A stretch of DNA of 64,000 bases from JAPOUP01 sp026708635 (GCA_965200115.1 OZ241336.1:930001-994000); one strand, 5' to 3'. Counted from the first letter of the stretch, positions 53,918 to 63,765 are shown. Notes: generated by a model not told the origin, from the sequence alone. Translations and numbers: made by a program.

Positions 53918-55164
53918 ACCGGACCTCCAACCTCGCTTGCCAGTGACCTGACCTCCGCACTCACGCGGATCTCTCCCGTCGCGGCGTACCGCTCGTGGTT
54001 CTGCTCTACCTGCCCAAGATCGTAATGGTAATTCACCATCGCGCCCCCAGATGTCCTGAGCCCATTCTCGGACGTATCGGCACCGGCATGGACGGCGTGA
54101 ATTGCCGCGCCGTTTCTGAGATGAAAGCGCGCAACCGGGTCATAGGGAAGACCGGTGGCTGACTTGGCGGCCGTGAGGTAGTGAGCCGCGAGACGGCGAG
54201 TCCTTTCCGGATCGCTTGAATCCAATGCGATGTCCTGCGCTTCGAGCCATTGCGCCAATCGTGGGATTGGAGAAAGCGTCACGAAGGTCTCGAGACCCGG
54301 ATGCTCAGCCATTAGATCAGCCGCAACCTGTTTGATCAGAGAATTTCCAAAGGAAATGCCGGCAAGCCCGGCCTGGCAGCTCGAGATGGAATAGAAGGTC
54401 GCTGTGTTGGCGTCCGCGGCATCAATCGCGGCTCTGTCTTCCGCGAGAAGCGATTGGATTGAAGTGGGAATACCTTGGGTAAGCGCTACCTCGACAAAGA
54501 TCAGCGGCTCATCTGACATCGAAGGGTGAAAAAAGGCAAAGCATCGGCGGTCTTCAGGAGCCAGTCGTCGCCTAAGCTCATTCCAGCTGTCAATCGAGTG
54601 CACGGATTCATAGGCAATGATTTTCTCCAGTACATGCGCCGGCGTCTCCCAGGTTATGGGGCGCTTAACGAGGAACCCTCGATTGAACCATGATGAGAAA
54701 AGATGCAGAAAATCCAGATCGAGAGCTTGGAGAGCACTTTCCCTCTCGCTCAGTCTAAGTAGGTCCGCACGCATCCTTACGAGCGCATTCGTTCCATTTG
54801 GAAGCCGGTTTAGCCTCCTGATGAGCTCCTGTCTGGGCGGTTCCGCCGCCGCAGCATAAGCGCGATAGGTTTCTTCGTTGGGGTTTTCCTCATACTCGTC
54901 GAGGCGGTCTCGCACAGCTTGCGCGTCTATGTTCATCCGCGTCGTAAGGTACGTGAAAAACTCCAGCTTCCGGTCATCTTCAAGTGTATTGTATTTTGAG
55001 AGAACCTCTCCCGCCAAGGCGAGACCAGATACCTCGCCTTTCGTGCCGAGAATGTCCGCCGCAAGCGCTGGCAGAGAGCGGTCATCCCCACCCCCCGCAC
55101 CACGTCCCGTTCGCGGATAGCGCCGCTCAAATAACGTGTTCAGAAGCTCTCCAAGCAAAGACAT
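53914..55164 (-). CDS. matA: Malonyl-CoA decarboxylase
   Basis: A 416-residue malonyl-CoA decarboxylase. 'FYSISSCQAGLAGISFGN' (near 275) carries the catalytic serine region, and 'ARFHLRNGA' near 370 carries the catalytic histidine. The helical N-terminal domain is present. An in-frame GTG at 55179 is an alternative start. It converts malonyl-CoA to acetyl-CoA and CO2 and is coupled to matB by ATGA, so together they turn free malonate into acetyl-CoA. A rhizobial-type MatC transporter and MatR regulator are absent. Confidence 0.9.
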   Translation of the reverse strand: MSLLGELLNTLFERRYPRTGRGAGGGDDRSLPALAADILGTKGEVSGLALAGEVLSKYNTLEDDRKLEFFTYLTTRMNIDAQAVRDRLDEYEENPNEETYRAYAAAAEPPRQELIRRLNRLPNGTNALVRMRADLLRLSERESALQALDLDFLHLFSSWFNRGFLVKRPITWETPAHVLEKIIAYESVHSIDSWNELRRRLAPEDRRCFAFFHPSMSDEPLIFVEVALTQGIPTSIQSLLAEDRAAIDAADANTATFYSISSCQAGLAGISFGNSLIKQVAADLMAEHPGLETFVTLSPIPRLAQWLEAQDIALDSSDPERTRRLAAHYLTAAKSATGLPYDPVARFHLRNGAAIHAVHAGADTSENGLRTSGGAMVNYHYDLGQVEQNHERYAATGEIRVSAEVRSLASEVGGPV

Positions 55165-55240
55165 GGGTCTCTTTTCCACCTCGCACTACGAGTGGTTCAT
55201 GTGCCCTCTTTCATTTCGTTGGGCCCCGGCTATGTGACGG

Positions 55241-56494
55241 TCAGAGGTCTTCTTTGCGCGCAATCGCGCGCATGCGACCGCTGTCCACGACAATACCGTT
55301 GCTGATCACATACGGGGGCGCCTCATGATACCGCAGGATGTCGAGTTCAGATGCCCAATCATGGACGAGAAGGTTGGCGTTGTTTCCGACTTCCAAACCG
55401 TAGGACTTTACATTCATGGATAACGCAGCATTTGTTGTGATCAGATCAAACATCGAGGCAAGCTCGTCGCGGGACAGCATCCACAGAATGTGCGCCGCCA
55501 GAAATGCCACCTCCATCATGTTGTTCCGTCCAAGCGGGTAGTAGGCGTCGGTTATGTCGTCTTGAGGAAGGCTCACGACGACACCTCTCTCGATCAAGGT
55601 TTGAACGGGGGCGTGCAGAGGCCCGGTGTGCGGATTGCTTGCGATGGGCACGCCGGCCCTTTTCAGGATTTCGGCGAGGCGATAGAGATATGGCAGGGGG
55701 TATTCACTCATGGCGCGGCAGTGATGACCCAGAGCGCGGCCGTGCCAACCTCGCTTGATTGCCTCTAGCGCCATCCACTCCAGCGTTCTGAGGGTGCCGT
55801 CTTTGGCATCGTCCAGTAGCATTGAGACATCGGCATCGTATTTCTGGGCGATGTCGAAACAGACTTCGATATGCTTCTTGGCGTCATCATCCGTGAGTTC
55901 GATCCATGGAATGCCGCCAACTACATCTGCGCCGAGTTCCATGCATTTTAGCATCAGCTCCTCTGTGCCAGGATCCTTCACAATGCCATCCTGCGGGAAA
56001 GCCGTAACTTGAATCTCAACGATGTCCTTGAATTCTTCTCTTACGGTGAGAAGTGCTTTCACGCCGTTTAAACCATTGATCGAGTCGACGTCCGCCAGAG
56101 CCCGGATATGCAAGTTCCCGTAGTAGGCGGCCAAGGCAACGGCACGCCTTGCATCTTCCGTCATGGACTCCAGAGTCAGCTTATTTTTGACCTCACGGGC
56201 AAGCTCAATGCCAAGCATTGCTTTACCCATGCCCTCCCCCTGATAGGCCTTGATCGCGCTGTCCCCCATTTTTGCAAGCGACCATGCCTTACAAAGGTGC
56301 ATTTGTACGTTCGCAAAGGGCTCAGTGACGAGGTTACCGCCGGCATCAATCACTTCATTCGCATCGGGAGCGTTCCCGGTCTCAATGATCTGAATCGTCC
56401 CGTCCTTGATCCCGATACCGTAGCGCTCGTCCCTTTTTCCGCGCAGCTTTGCATTTGCGATTACGAGATCCATCTTGTTTTGGTCAGTCGGCAT
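55241..56494 (-). CDS. Cytosine-deaminase-like amidohydrolase with missing metal ligands
   Basis: A 417-residue TIM-barrel amidohydrolase resembling cytosine deaminase. The HxH motif is degraded to Gln64-Met65-His66. The 'HCDE' strand is replaced by 'LLDD' (226-229), so a metal-binding His and the catalytic Glu are lost. 'GHHCRAMSEY' (256-265) and 'QDDITDAYYPLG' (311-322, Asp312) are kept. It may be catalytically changed, metal-independent or a non-enzymatic partner. It sits between matA and the amidase on the same strand, within the predicted pyrimidine/triazine-ring catabolic set. Confidence 0.75.
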   Translation of the reverse strand: MPTDQNKMDLVIANAKLRGKRDERYGIGIKDGTIQIIETGNAPDANEVIDAGGNLVTEPFANVQMHLCKAWSLAKMGDSAIKAYQGEGMGKAMLGIELAREVKNKLTLESMTEDARRAVALAAYYGNLHIRALADVDSINGLNGVKALLTVREEFKDIVEIQVTAFPQDGIVKDPGTEELMLKCMELGADVVGGIPWIELTDDDAKKHIEVCFDIAQKYDADVSMLLDDAKDGTLRTLEWMALEAIKRGWHGRALGHHCRAMSEYPLPYLYRLAEILKRAGVPIASNPHTGPLHAPVQTLIERGVVVSLPQDDITDAYYPLGRNNMMEVAFLAAHILWMLSRDELASMFDLITTNAALSMNVKSYGLEVGNNANLLVHDWASELDILRYHEAPPYVISNGIVVDSGRMRAIARKEDL

Positions 56495-56540
56495 TTTTTC
56501 CGTGCCCCCGATGTGTTTCCGGATACCTTAGCTCGAAATA

Positions 56541-57974
56541 TCAAGCTGCGCGCTTCCGGGGAGTGACGGTTTCGATTGGGAGCCCGTTCCGTTCCTGGAT
56601 CAGGCTGGAAAGCGCCAGCACGCGAGGCTCCTGCAGCCTAGGTGACACCACCTGCATACCGATAGGCAATCCACTGCGGCTTTTCCCCGCTGGTACGGAG
56701 CAAGCTACCAGGCTGCACATCGTGATGAGAAAGCACTGAGCCATCCATCCAACATAATTGGTTTGCACCCGTCCCCCGATCTTTTTGGGAAAATTCTGTT
56801 CGACCGGGAATGGCAGAACAGGGGCCGTCGGCGTGAGTAAGAAGTCGTATGTTTCAAAAAGCCTATCAAACTTGCGCCACACCAAGTCCCGTACATGCGC
56901 GGCTGCCGCAATGTCGCGCGAGGTGAGTTCGAGGCCCTGGCGCACATTTGAAGCAAGGTTGGCGTCCAGCTCATCCAGCCTGTCGAGTCGGTGGTACTGT
57001 TGTTCAACCATCCAATGCGCACGCAAGGTGCCGTAGGCCGCGATCCCCTCAGATACGTCGAAGTCTATCTCTTCGACCGTACACCCCACGTCAGCAAGGC
57101 TGAGGGCGGACGTGCGGCATACATCGGAGATTTCCCGATCAACTCCCATGCCCGCTATGTCAGGCACAAACGCGACCTTGATGTTGGTGTCGATGCCACG
57201 CTTAAGTGCTGAAACCGCGCAATCCCACGACGCTCTGACGGCGTTTGGCCATTTCAGGTCCTGAAGCGTCATGGCATCAAGCATCAACGCTGCATCTTCG
57301 GCGGAACGCGCGAGCGGACCATGAACCTGACCGGGATCCCAGAGCATCGGCATGGGTGAGTTGGGAATAAGGCCGGGTGTCGTGCGCAAACCAATGAGAC
57401 CACAGAAAGACGCCGGCATACGCAAAGAACACCCGAAGTCAGTTCCGTGCGCCAAGGAGACCATCCCGGTGGCGACCGCCACAGCCGAACCACCCGAGGA
57501 CCCGGCTGGAGTCAATGCTGTGTTCCATGGATTGCGTGTCGCACCAAAAACCCGATTCACCGTATTGGCACCCGCGGCGAACTCCGGTGTGTTGGTTTTG
57601 CCCAGAATTATTGCGCCAGCGCGCCTCAATCGGCGTACGACCTCAGCATCTTCGGCAGGCACATTTTCGACAAAGAGCGGAGATGCATAGGTTGTACGCA
57701 TCCCCGCTGTTTCGGTGATGTCTTTGACGCCAACCGGAAGGCCATGCAAAGGACCAAGTCTGTCACCACGCTCAACGGCAGCCGTGGCCTGCCGCGCAGC
57801 TTCAAACGCGCCCGCTTCGTCAATTGTAATGATGGCGTTTACGGTTTCGTTATGCGTCCTGATTACTTCGAGATGAACTTTCAGCAGTTCGGCCGGAGTA
57901 ATCTCTTTTCTCACGATCAGATCGCGCTGAGCGCAGGCCGGCAAGCCCGCCAGCGCATGGCCGTCCACTGTCAT
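56541..57974 (-). CDS. Amidase-signature hydrolase, candidate ureidomalonase
   Basis: A 477-residue amidase-signature enzyme. The Ser-cisSer-Lys triad is visible as Lys84 ('VGVKDITE'), Ser159 ('AGSSGGS') and Ser183 ('GTDFGCSLRMPA'). Its ATG overlaps the ring-opening hydrolase stop by one base (TAATG), so the two are coupled. In the oxidative pyrimidine route the step after barbiturase splits ureidomalonate to malonate, urea or ammonia and CO2; in s-triazine catabolism the equivalent position is held by the amidase-signature enzymes AtzE/AtzF. The downstream malonate genes favour the former. Confidence 0.8.
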   Translation of the reverse strand: MTVDGHALAGLPACAQRDLIVRKEITPAELLKVHLEVIRTHNETVNAIITIDEAGAFEAARQATAAVERGDRLGPLHGLPVGVKDITETAGMRTTYASPLFVENVPAEDAEVVRRLRRAGAIILGKTNTPEFAAGANTVNRVFGATRNPWNTALTPAGSSGGSAVAVATGMVSLAHGTDFGCSLRMPASFCGLIGLRTTPGLIPNSPMPMLWDPGQVHGPLARSAEDAALMLDAMTLQDLKWPNAVRASWDCAVSALKRGIDTNIKVAFVPDIAGMGVDREISDVCRTSALSLADVGCTVEEIDFDVSEGIAAYGTLRAHWMVEQQYHRLDRLDELDANLASNVRQGLELTSRDIAAAAHVRDLVWRKFDRLFETYDFLLTPTAPVLPFPVEQNFPKKIGGRVQTNYVGWMAQCFLITMCSLVACSVPAGKSRSGLPIGMQVVSPRLQEPRVLALSSLIQERNGLPIETVTPRKRAA

Positions 57975-59068
57975 TACTCCCCGAGGTCGACGATTGCGAT
58001 GGTTGGGCCACCCCCGTGAGGGCCTTGGTGCATCGCATCGACTGAAACAAAGACGGCGGCGTCACCGATGGCAGTGGCGGCAACTCCGCCTACAGCTGCT
58101 TTCGAATGGCGGTGGTGGTGCACGTCAGAGTCATCAAGCATAATCTGCCGACGGCCACGAAGAAAGCCGGTGCGGTCAGCTTCGCACTTCATGAAGCAGT
58201 TCACGAGTTTGCCGTTCAAGTCATCCGACCTAGGCCGGTCTGGCAACTTCAAACCAGCGTTGCGAATGGAGTCATAGATACCGTCGACGTCAAGAGCATC
58301 CTTCATCACGCTGTGACCGATCCGATATCGTCCACCGGCACCATCCTTGTTGCCCATAAGTACGATCTGAGCTTGATCCAGCTCGACCCCGGATGAGCAC
58401 GACGCCACAGACGAATAGAGATCGAGGTTTCTGCAGATGTCCTCGGCTTTGGGCATATCGATTTCACCCAAGGCAAGAGCAATGCCCAATCCAGTGGTTC
58501 CGTTGGACACCCCCATCGAGTCATGCACCTCGCAAGCCGCGGTATGGCCGCGCGCCTCTGCCCGCTGCACGGAGTCGATCGTGAGAAGCGGTGTTTTGGT
58601 CTGCACGTAGTGAACATCGCTTGGATCACTTACACCGGCGTCAGCCATAGCGAGTTTGACGCCCTCGGCGACCTTCTCGACCATCGCCAGGCGGCCGATG
58701 TCTTCCGGTAGGATTTCTGGGCTCATTGCTTGGCCAACGACCAGACGGGATTTCCCTGGCACACCTATTTTTTCATTGCGCGCGAAAATGGTTGCATGTG
58801 GCGTGATGATTCCATCGCAACCGCCCGACCAGACCATTGGAATCTGCCTCACATCATCCTCAGAACGCGTTCCATGGTCACGGAGCACGTCACGAAAAGC
58901 CCGGTCGGAGAGTATCCGCGTGAAGTCATTCACGCCACCGTTGCCCTCTGTTTTTCCGATAACGGCAATGACTTCGTCTGCCGTCACGGCACCGCTCCTG
59001 ATCCACTCATCTAACCCAGAAGCGTCAGCGACACTCTTGATTTCCACTTTCTTGACTTCAATCGCCAT
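57974..59068 (-). CDS. Ring-opening amidohydrolase (barbiturase / cyanuric acid hydrolase family)
   Basis: A 364-residue member of the three-fold AtzD/barbiturase family. Three Ser-Lys pairs can be picked out: Lys40 with Ser81 ('VWSGGCDG'), Lys158 ('VQTKTPLL') with Ser226 ('SCSSGVEL'), and Lys294 ('CFMKCEAD') with Ser342 ('FVSVDAMHQGP'). GGAG followed by a 6-nt spacer favours ATG 59068 over ATG 59074. The family opens cyanuric acid or barbituric acid rings. The malonate-to-acetyl-CoA genes downstream argue for barbiturate, since biuret from cyanuric acid would not need them. Confidence 0.83.
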   Translation of the reverse strand: MAIEVKKVEIKSVADASGLDEWIRSGAVTADEVIAVIGKTEGNGGVNDFTRILSDRAFRDVLRDHGTRSEDDVRQIPMVWSGGCDGIITPHATIFARNEKIGVPGKSRLVVGQAMSPEILPEDIGRLAMVEKVAEGVKLAMADAGVSDPSDVHYVQTKTPLLTIDSVQRAEARGHTAACEVHDSMGVSNGTTGLGIALALGEIDMPKAEDICRNLDLYSSVASCSSGVELDQAQIVLMGNKDGAGGRYRIGHSVMKDALDVDGIYDSIRNAGLKLPDRPRSDDLNGKLVNCFMKCEADRTGFLRGRRQIMLDDSDVHHHRHSKAAVGGVAATAIGDAAVFVSVDAMHQGPHGGGPTIAIVDLGE

Positions 59069-59202
59069 TTTCATCTCCAACACTTCTGGTTCTTGGGTCA
59101 AAGGTTGCCGGTTAAGGTGTCCGGATTGAGACTTGGATATGTCTATGGTCCATCCGCTTACGCCTGCCAGACTACAGCGGGGCACATTTATTGACTAACA
59201 GC

Positions 59203-59218
59203 ATCTCTCTATTGAGAT
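59203..59218. promoter_or_regulatory. Candidate LysR operator in the divergent promoter
   Basis: An imperfect 16-bp palindrome (ATCTC, 6 bp, GAGAT, with central TA) lies in the 260-bp gap between the ring-opening hydrolase and the divergent LysR gene. LysR regulators typically bind such T-N(11)-A-like palindromes between themselves and their target operon. Confidence 0.4.
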
Positions 59219-59328
59219 ATCGCAAAAACCGATTGATAGTGATGAGAGTGCTGGTAAATTGGACACTCAACAAGGGCCGTTCCCGAAACCCCGTAGGCTC
59301 ACGATCGACCATGCGAGGAAAATAGCAG

Positions 59329-60228
59329 ATGGTGGGTTTCCGGCAGATCAACTACGCTATTTCGGTTGCTCGCGAGGGCAGCTTTACGTTGGCTTCCAAG
59401 CACCTGAACATCTCTCAGTCGGCAATCAGTGAACAGGTTAGACTGCTGGAAGACAGTCTGGGGTTTCCAGTGTTCGTCAGAACCGGGCGGGGCGTAAGAC
59501 CCACCAGTAAAGGGCAGATTTACCTCCATGAAGCTGAAAAACTACTCTCGAGCCTTCATAAGCTAGACGACCTGGCCAGAAGCCTGGGCAAGTCCAGACA
59601 AGACCTCATTCGAGTCGGCTTGATTTCGGGTATTGCCGAACGTGTGATCCCCAGGCTTCACGAGTTCGTCCGAGTGAAGAACCCACCGCAGTTCAACCTG
59701 ACCACAACGACCACCAGAAAGATCTATTCCGGGTTGATGGCCAACGATCTCGACATTGGTTTCGCCATTCAGTCGCGTAGCGACCTGGTCCCATCAGGCC
59801 TGGACGATATGCCCATCTTTTCGACGGACATGGTCTTGATAGGTGCCGAGGGGGCACCAATTGCCAGCGACGGCGAAAGAGTGGACCTAGGCTCCGTTTC
59901 TCGAAGCCCATTTGTCGTTGGTGAACTATCGATCGGCTATGGGTTGGCAACAATCAACGCATTTGGGATCCTGCTGGAGCGTGAACTCAATATTGTGTCT
60001 ATCGTCGACAATGTTGAGACCATGAAGTCGATGGTCCGCCTCGGTGTGGGGCTCGCCCTAGTACCGGACTCATCTATACTATCCACAGATCGCAACAGCG
60101 GTTTGCGGATCTACCGCCTAACAAATCCGCCGAAAGTAACGATCTCCGCGTACTACTTGAGGACAAACGCGCACAGGTTCGACCTTTCGTTGATATCGGA
60201 ATTCGCGACCTCTGCTGAAACCCGATAG
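59329..60228 (+). CDS. LysR-family transcriptional regulator of the ring-catabolic operon
   Basis: A 299-residue LysR protein. The N-terminal helix-turn-helix is 'GSFTLASKHLNISQSAISEQ' (17-36), followed by the linker helix and an effector domain from about 90. It is divergent from the barbiturase-type operon and converges on the ABC transporter genes with only 14 bp between the stops. Position suggests it activates the hydrolase-amidase-malonate operon in response to the ring compound or an intermediate. Confidence 0.9.
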   Translation: MVGFRQINYAISVAREGSFTLASKHLNISQSAISEQVRLLEDSLGFPVFVRTGRGVRPTSKGQIYLHEAEKLLSSLHKLDDLARSLGKSRQDLIRVGLISGIAERVIPRLHEFVRVKNPPQFNLTTTTTRKIYSGLMANDLDIGFAIQSRSDLVPSGLDDMPIFSTDMVLIGAEGAPIASDGERVDLGSVSRSPFVVGELSIGYGLATINAFGILLERELNIVSIVDNVETMKSMVRLGVGLALVPDSSILSTDRNSGLRIYRLTNPPKVTISAYYLRTNAHRFDLSLISEFATSAETR

Positions 60229-60242
60229 CGCCTTGAAGGCAC

Positions 60243-61172
60243 TCAGCGCCTGAAGGGTATCCCAATTGCGGCCGGTGCCTTGCTCTTGCCGCCAGCAATG
60301 ATCAAAATCGCGAGGGTTAGCGCGTAAGGCAACATGAGCATGAACTGGTGAGGTATGCCCATCCCAACCGCTTGCCCACGGAACTGCAGCGCATCCGCCG
60401 CACCAAAGATCAGACATGCGATCATGCCTCCGACCGGATTCCATCGGCCGAATATCACCGCCGCCAGCGCTATGAATCCGCGGCCAGCGACCATTTCGTC
60501 CTGAAAGAAGTGAAGCTGGCCGAGAGACAGGAAAGCCCCGCCAGCCCCTGCAAAAGCACCTGACAATACAACGCAAACATGGCGCACAAATTGCGGATCG
60601 ATCCCTACGCTTGCGGCGCTTTTCGGGTGCTCGCCCGCCGCCGTGATGGCGAGGCCCCAACGACTTTTGAAGAGGATGAACCAAGATACGGGCACCATCA
60701 GAAAAGCGATGTAGACCAAAGTTAGCTGATTGAAGAAAGCGGGGCCGATAAACGGTATCTGGCCGAGAACCGGAAAGGGATACGAATTGAAGTGCGGTAC
60801 GATCCGTTGCTGATCCGCCAGGCCAAAGACAATCCTGATCAAAAAACTGGTCAGGCCAATCGCGATCAAATTGATCGCGACGCCCGAAACGATCTGGTTG
60901 CTTCTGAGAGATATGCACACAAAGCCATGCAGAAGAGCGACCAGCGCTCCGCTCAAAACCCCGACCAAGAAACCCAACGTTGGGGAATTAAGGTACCAGG
61001 AGCCAAACACGCCCATCAGCGCTCCGACCAACATCATTCCCTCCAGACCAATGTTGATCACGCCAGACCTTTCACAGAGAATGCCACCCAAAGTCGCGAA
61101 CAGGAGCGGCGTGGCCAGTCTGATCGAAGCGGCTAGAAACTCCGCGTTCAAGATGCTTAACAACGCTTCCAT
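60243..61172 (-). CDS. ABC transporter permease, BMP/nucleoside type (YufQ-like)
   Basis: A 309-residue permease with about eight membrane segments and the family segment 'GVINIGLEGMMLVGAL' (37-52). It is paired with the permease 3 bp upstream and the double-cassette ATPase. This transporter class imports nucleosides or nucleobase-like molecules, consistent with a pyrimidine-ring substrate for the adjacent operon. Confidence 0.87.
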   Translation of the reverse strand: MEALLSILNAEFLAASIRLATPLLFATLGGILCERSGVINIGLEGMMLVGALMGVFGSWYLNSPTLGFLVGVLSGALVALLHGFVCISLRSNQIVSGVAINLIAIGLTSFLIRIVFGLADQQRIVPHFNSYPFPVLGQIPFIGPAFFNQLTLVYIAFLMVPVSWFILFKSRWGLAITAAGEHPKSAASVGIDPQFVRHVCVVLSGAFAGAGGAFLSLGQLHFFQDEMVAGRGFIALAAVIFGRWNPVGGMIACLIFGAADALQFRGQAVGMGIPHQFMLMLPYALTLAILIIAGGKSKAPAAIGIPFRR

Positions 61173-61175
61173 GCC

Positions 61176-62249
61176 TTACGCCTCCTTCCCCTTGCTCACA
61201 GCCCGCTCGCGAAGCCATCGCCGAAGCTCCGCCGCGAGTATGAACAGGACCACCAGTCCCTGGATCACGAGCACCAATGATGACGGCAGGCCGGTTTCAC
61301 GCTGCATTTGGTTCGCGCCAACACGTAGCGCGGCGAACAGCATCGCGGCGAAAACGACACCAATCGGATCAGACCTGCCAAGGAAAGCGACCGCAATTCC
61401 GTCAAAGCCATATCCCGGAGAGAAAAAGTCCAGCATTCTGTACTGATGGCCCAGGATCTCGGATCCGCCGGCAAGACCAGCCGCGCCACCACTAATTGCC
61501 ATCGCGCCAAACAAATACTTATTGGTGGATATGCCAGAAAACCGCGCCGTTTCTGGTGCCAGGCCAACGCTTCTCATTTTCATGCCAAAAGGTGTTCGCC
61601 ACAAAACGAATGACAGAGCGACGGCGAGAAAGACGGCGAGAAAAATTGCGGCTGACAGGTCCGATCTCGGTATTAGCTTTGGCAGCCGCGCGGTCTCTTC
61701 TATCAAAGCCGTTTGGTGAAAAAATCCTGGCGGTTCGGCAATCGGCCCCTGGATGAGGAAGCTGACAAAAAAGATCGCGATGAAGTTGAGCATGATGGTC
61801 GAGATAATCTCATTGATTCCTCGTGTTGTCTTAAGCAGACCCGCCAATCCTCCCCAAGCCGCGCCAGCCAGGGACGCTGCAGCAATTGCGAGCGCGATAT
61901 GAAACGGCGCTGATAGGCCGGTGACATAAACTCCAACCAAAACTGCGGCGAGGCCACCCATATAGAGCTGTCCCTCGGCGCCGATATTCAACAGATTGCA
62001 TCGAAAGGCGAAAGCAACCGCGAGGCCCGTGAAAATCAGTGGGGTCGTTCTGGTTAGAAAGTTAGCGATCGCAAACTGGCTTCCGAACGCGCCTTGCAGC
62101 ATCGCGCTATATGCCTCGTACGGGTTAACCCCCGCGATTGCGATTAGAACTCCGCCAACGGTCATTGCAAGAAATATCGCGAGGAGGGATGCACCCGCTT
62201 GTGGCAGCAGCGTAGCGAACAGGTTGCCTGGCCCTTCAGTTTCTTTCAC
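61176..62249 (-). CDS. ABC transporter permease, BMP/nucleoside type (YufP-like)
   Basis: A 357-residue permease with multiple membrane segments and the conserved 'NLLNIGAEGQLYMGGLAA' (about 85-102). Its start overlaps the ATPase gene by 14 bp, and its stop is 3 bp before the second permease. The two permeases form the heterodimeric membrane channel. Confidence 0.87.
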   Translation of the reverse strand: MKETEGPGNLFATLLPQAGASLLAIFLAMTVGGVLIAIAGVNPYEAYSAMLQGAFGSQFAIANFLTRTTPLIFTGLAVAFAFRCNLLNIGAEGQLYMGGLAAVLVGVYVTGLSAPFHIALAIAAASLAGAAWGGLAGLLKTTRGINEIISTIMLNFIAIFFVSFLIQGPIAEPPGFFHQTALIEETARLPKLIPRSDLSAAIFLAVFLAVALSFVLWRTPFGMKMRSVGLAPETARFSGISTNKYLFGAMAISGGAAGLAGGSEILGHQYRMLDFFSPGYGFDGIAVAFLGRSDPIGVVFAAMLFAALRVGANQMQRETGLPSSLVLVIQGLVVLFILAAELRRWLRERAVSKGKEA

Positions 62250-63765
62250 CGGGGCTTCTTTCCATTTCCTCGAGGCGTTCTCCGGCCATCATCAATCCCA
62301 GAACTTCACGTGTTGCCTTTCGCGCGGCAAGCGCTCCCATGATTTTGCCTTCGTAGAGGACGATCACCCTGTCGCTGATCGCCAGGATTTCTTCCAACTC
62401 CGTCGACACCAGCAGGATCGCCATCCCATTTTGCCGTTCCTCGATAAGGCGCTGATGCACATACTCGGCGGCACCAACATCCAGACCCCTTGTCGGCTGA
62501 GCTGCGAGAAGGATGTCCGGTTTCAGGCCTAGCTCTCGCGCCAGAACCAGCTTTTGCTGGTTTCCGCCGGACAGGCTTGAAATCTTTTCGTCCGGCCCTC
62601 GAGATTTAATCCGAAACTCCGAGATCGCGGCTTCAGTCGCAGCTTTCAGGCTCCCGATGTTCATGCCTAACCAGCTCGCATGCGGTGAGGTATCGCAAGT
62701 CTTGATCCCAAAATTCTCCCAAAGAGAGAAATCCAGGACAACGGAGGTTTTTAGGCGATCTTCGGTTACGTGGCCGATGCGGCGAGCGTATTCTCTGTTG
62801 GAAACACCCTGGTGCTTTGTCTCAACTGAGCCGGAGACTGCCCTTCGAACACCCGCGATGGCCTCAACCAGTTCTTTCTGACCGTTTCCGTCAACGCCGG
62901 CCACTCCCAGAATTTCGCCAGCGCGCAACGTGAAAGAGACGTCCTTCACGGCTTCGAGTTTTCGGTCGTCTTCGACACACAGAGACTTCACTGTCAACAT
63001 GGGCTCGCCCGGAGAACGGTTAGGGAGTTCCGGAGGCTCGATTGAACGCCCGACCATCATGCGGGCCAGGTCTTTGGCGTCCGTATCTTTCTTTCTAACC
63101 ATTCCGATCATATCACCGTTCCTGAGCACGGTAATTTCATCGGCCAATGAGATAACTTCGTTGAGCTTGTGGGAAATGAAAACGATGGACTTCCCACGAG
63201 AAGCGAGGTTGGAAAGAACGTCGATAAGGTCGTTTGCCTCCTGTGGTGTCAGGACGGCCGTAGGCTCGTCCAGTATGAGCACGTCCGCATCGCGATAAAG
63301 AGCTTTGACGATTTCGACTCTCTGCTGGGCACCCACCGGAAGCTGCCAGACCTCGGCGCGTGGATCGACATCAAGCCGGTATTCGCGGGAGAGTGACGCT
63401 ATGCGCTCCTCCGCTTCGCGCAGGTTGAGAAATGGGCATAGTCTGTTCGGGCCCGCCGATGTACCGAGTACCACATTTTCAGCAACGGTAAGGGTCGGAA
63501 CCAGCATGAAGTGCTGGTGAACCATACCTATTCCGTGGGATATCGCGTCTGACGGCGAGCCGATCGTAAGCGTTTGGCTGCTGCGGGAAATCGTTCCACT
63601 GGTCGCCCGATGCATACCGTAGAGGATGTTCATCAGGGTCGTTTTGCCGGAGCCGTTCTCTCCCAGAAGGGCATGTACCTGACCGCTTGCAATCTTGAAG
63701 TCCACCTCGCGATTGGCAACAACGCCACCCGGGAAGACTTTCGTTATTTTCTCCATTTCAATCAT
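62236..63765 (-). CDS. ABC transporter ATPase with two cassettes, BMP/nucleoside type (YufO-like)
   Basis: A 509-residue protein with two fused nucleotide-binding domains. The first has Walker A 'GENGSGKTT' and Walker B 'VLILDEPTAVL'. The second has the degenerate 'GVDGNGQKEL' loop, signature 'LSGGNQQK' and 'AAQPTRGLD', as usual in sugar/nucleoside importers. The first domain's signature is 'LPVGAQQR'. The start at 63765 is chosen by family alignment; no clear Shine-Dalgarno is seen and the frame is open further upstream. Confidence 0.88.
   Translation of the reverse strand: MIEMEKITKVFPGGVVANREVDFKIASGQVHALLGENGSGKTTLMNILYGMHRATSGTISRSSQTLTIGSPSDAISHGIGMVHQHFMLVPTLTVAENVVLGTSAGPNRLCPFLNLREAEERIASLSREYRLDVDPRAEVWQLPVGAQQRVEIVKALYRDADVLILDEPTAVLTPQEANDLIDVLSNLASRGKSIVFISHKLNEVISLADEITVLRNGDMIGMVRKKDTDAKDLARMMVGRSIEPPELPNRSPGEPMLTVKSLCVEDDRKLEAVKDVSFTLRAGEILGVAGVDGNGQKELVEAIAGVRRAVSGSVETKHQGVSNREYARRIGHVTEDRLKTSVVLDFSLWENFGIKTCDTSPHASWLGMNIGSLKAATEAAISEFRIKSRGPDEKISSLSGGNQQKLVLARELGLKPDILLAAQPTRGLDVGAAEYVHQRLIEERQNGMAILLVSTELEEILAISDRVIVLYEGKIMGALAARKATREVLGLMMAGERLEEMERSPGERN

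Noticed and set aside
57974..59068. Ring-opening hydrolase as a dedicated cyanuric acid hydrolase of s-triazine degradation
   Set aside because: Not excluded by sequence, but downstream malonyl-CoA synthetase and decarboxylase make sense only if malonate is produced, so barbiturate is preferred.
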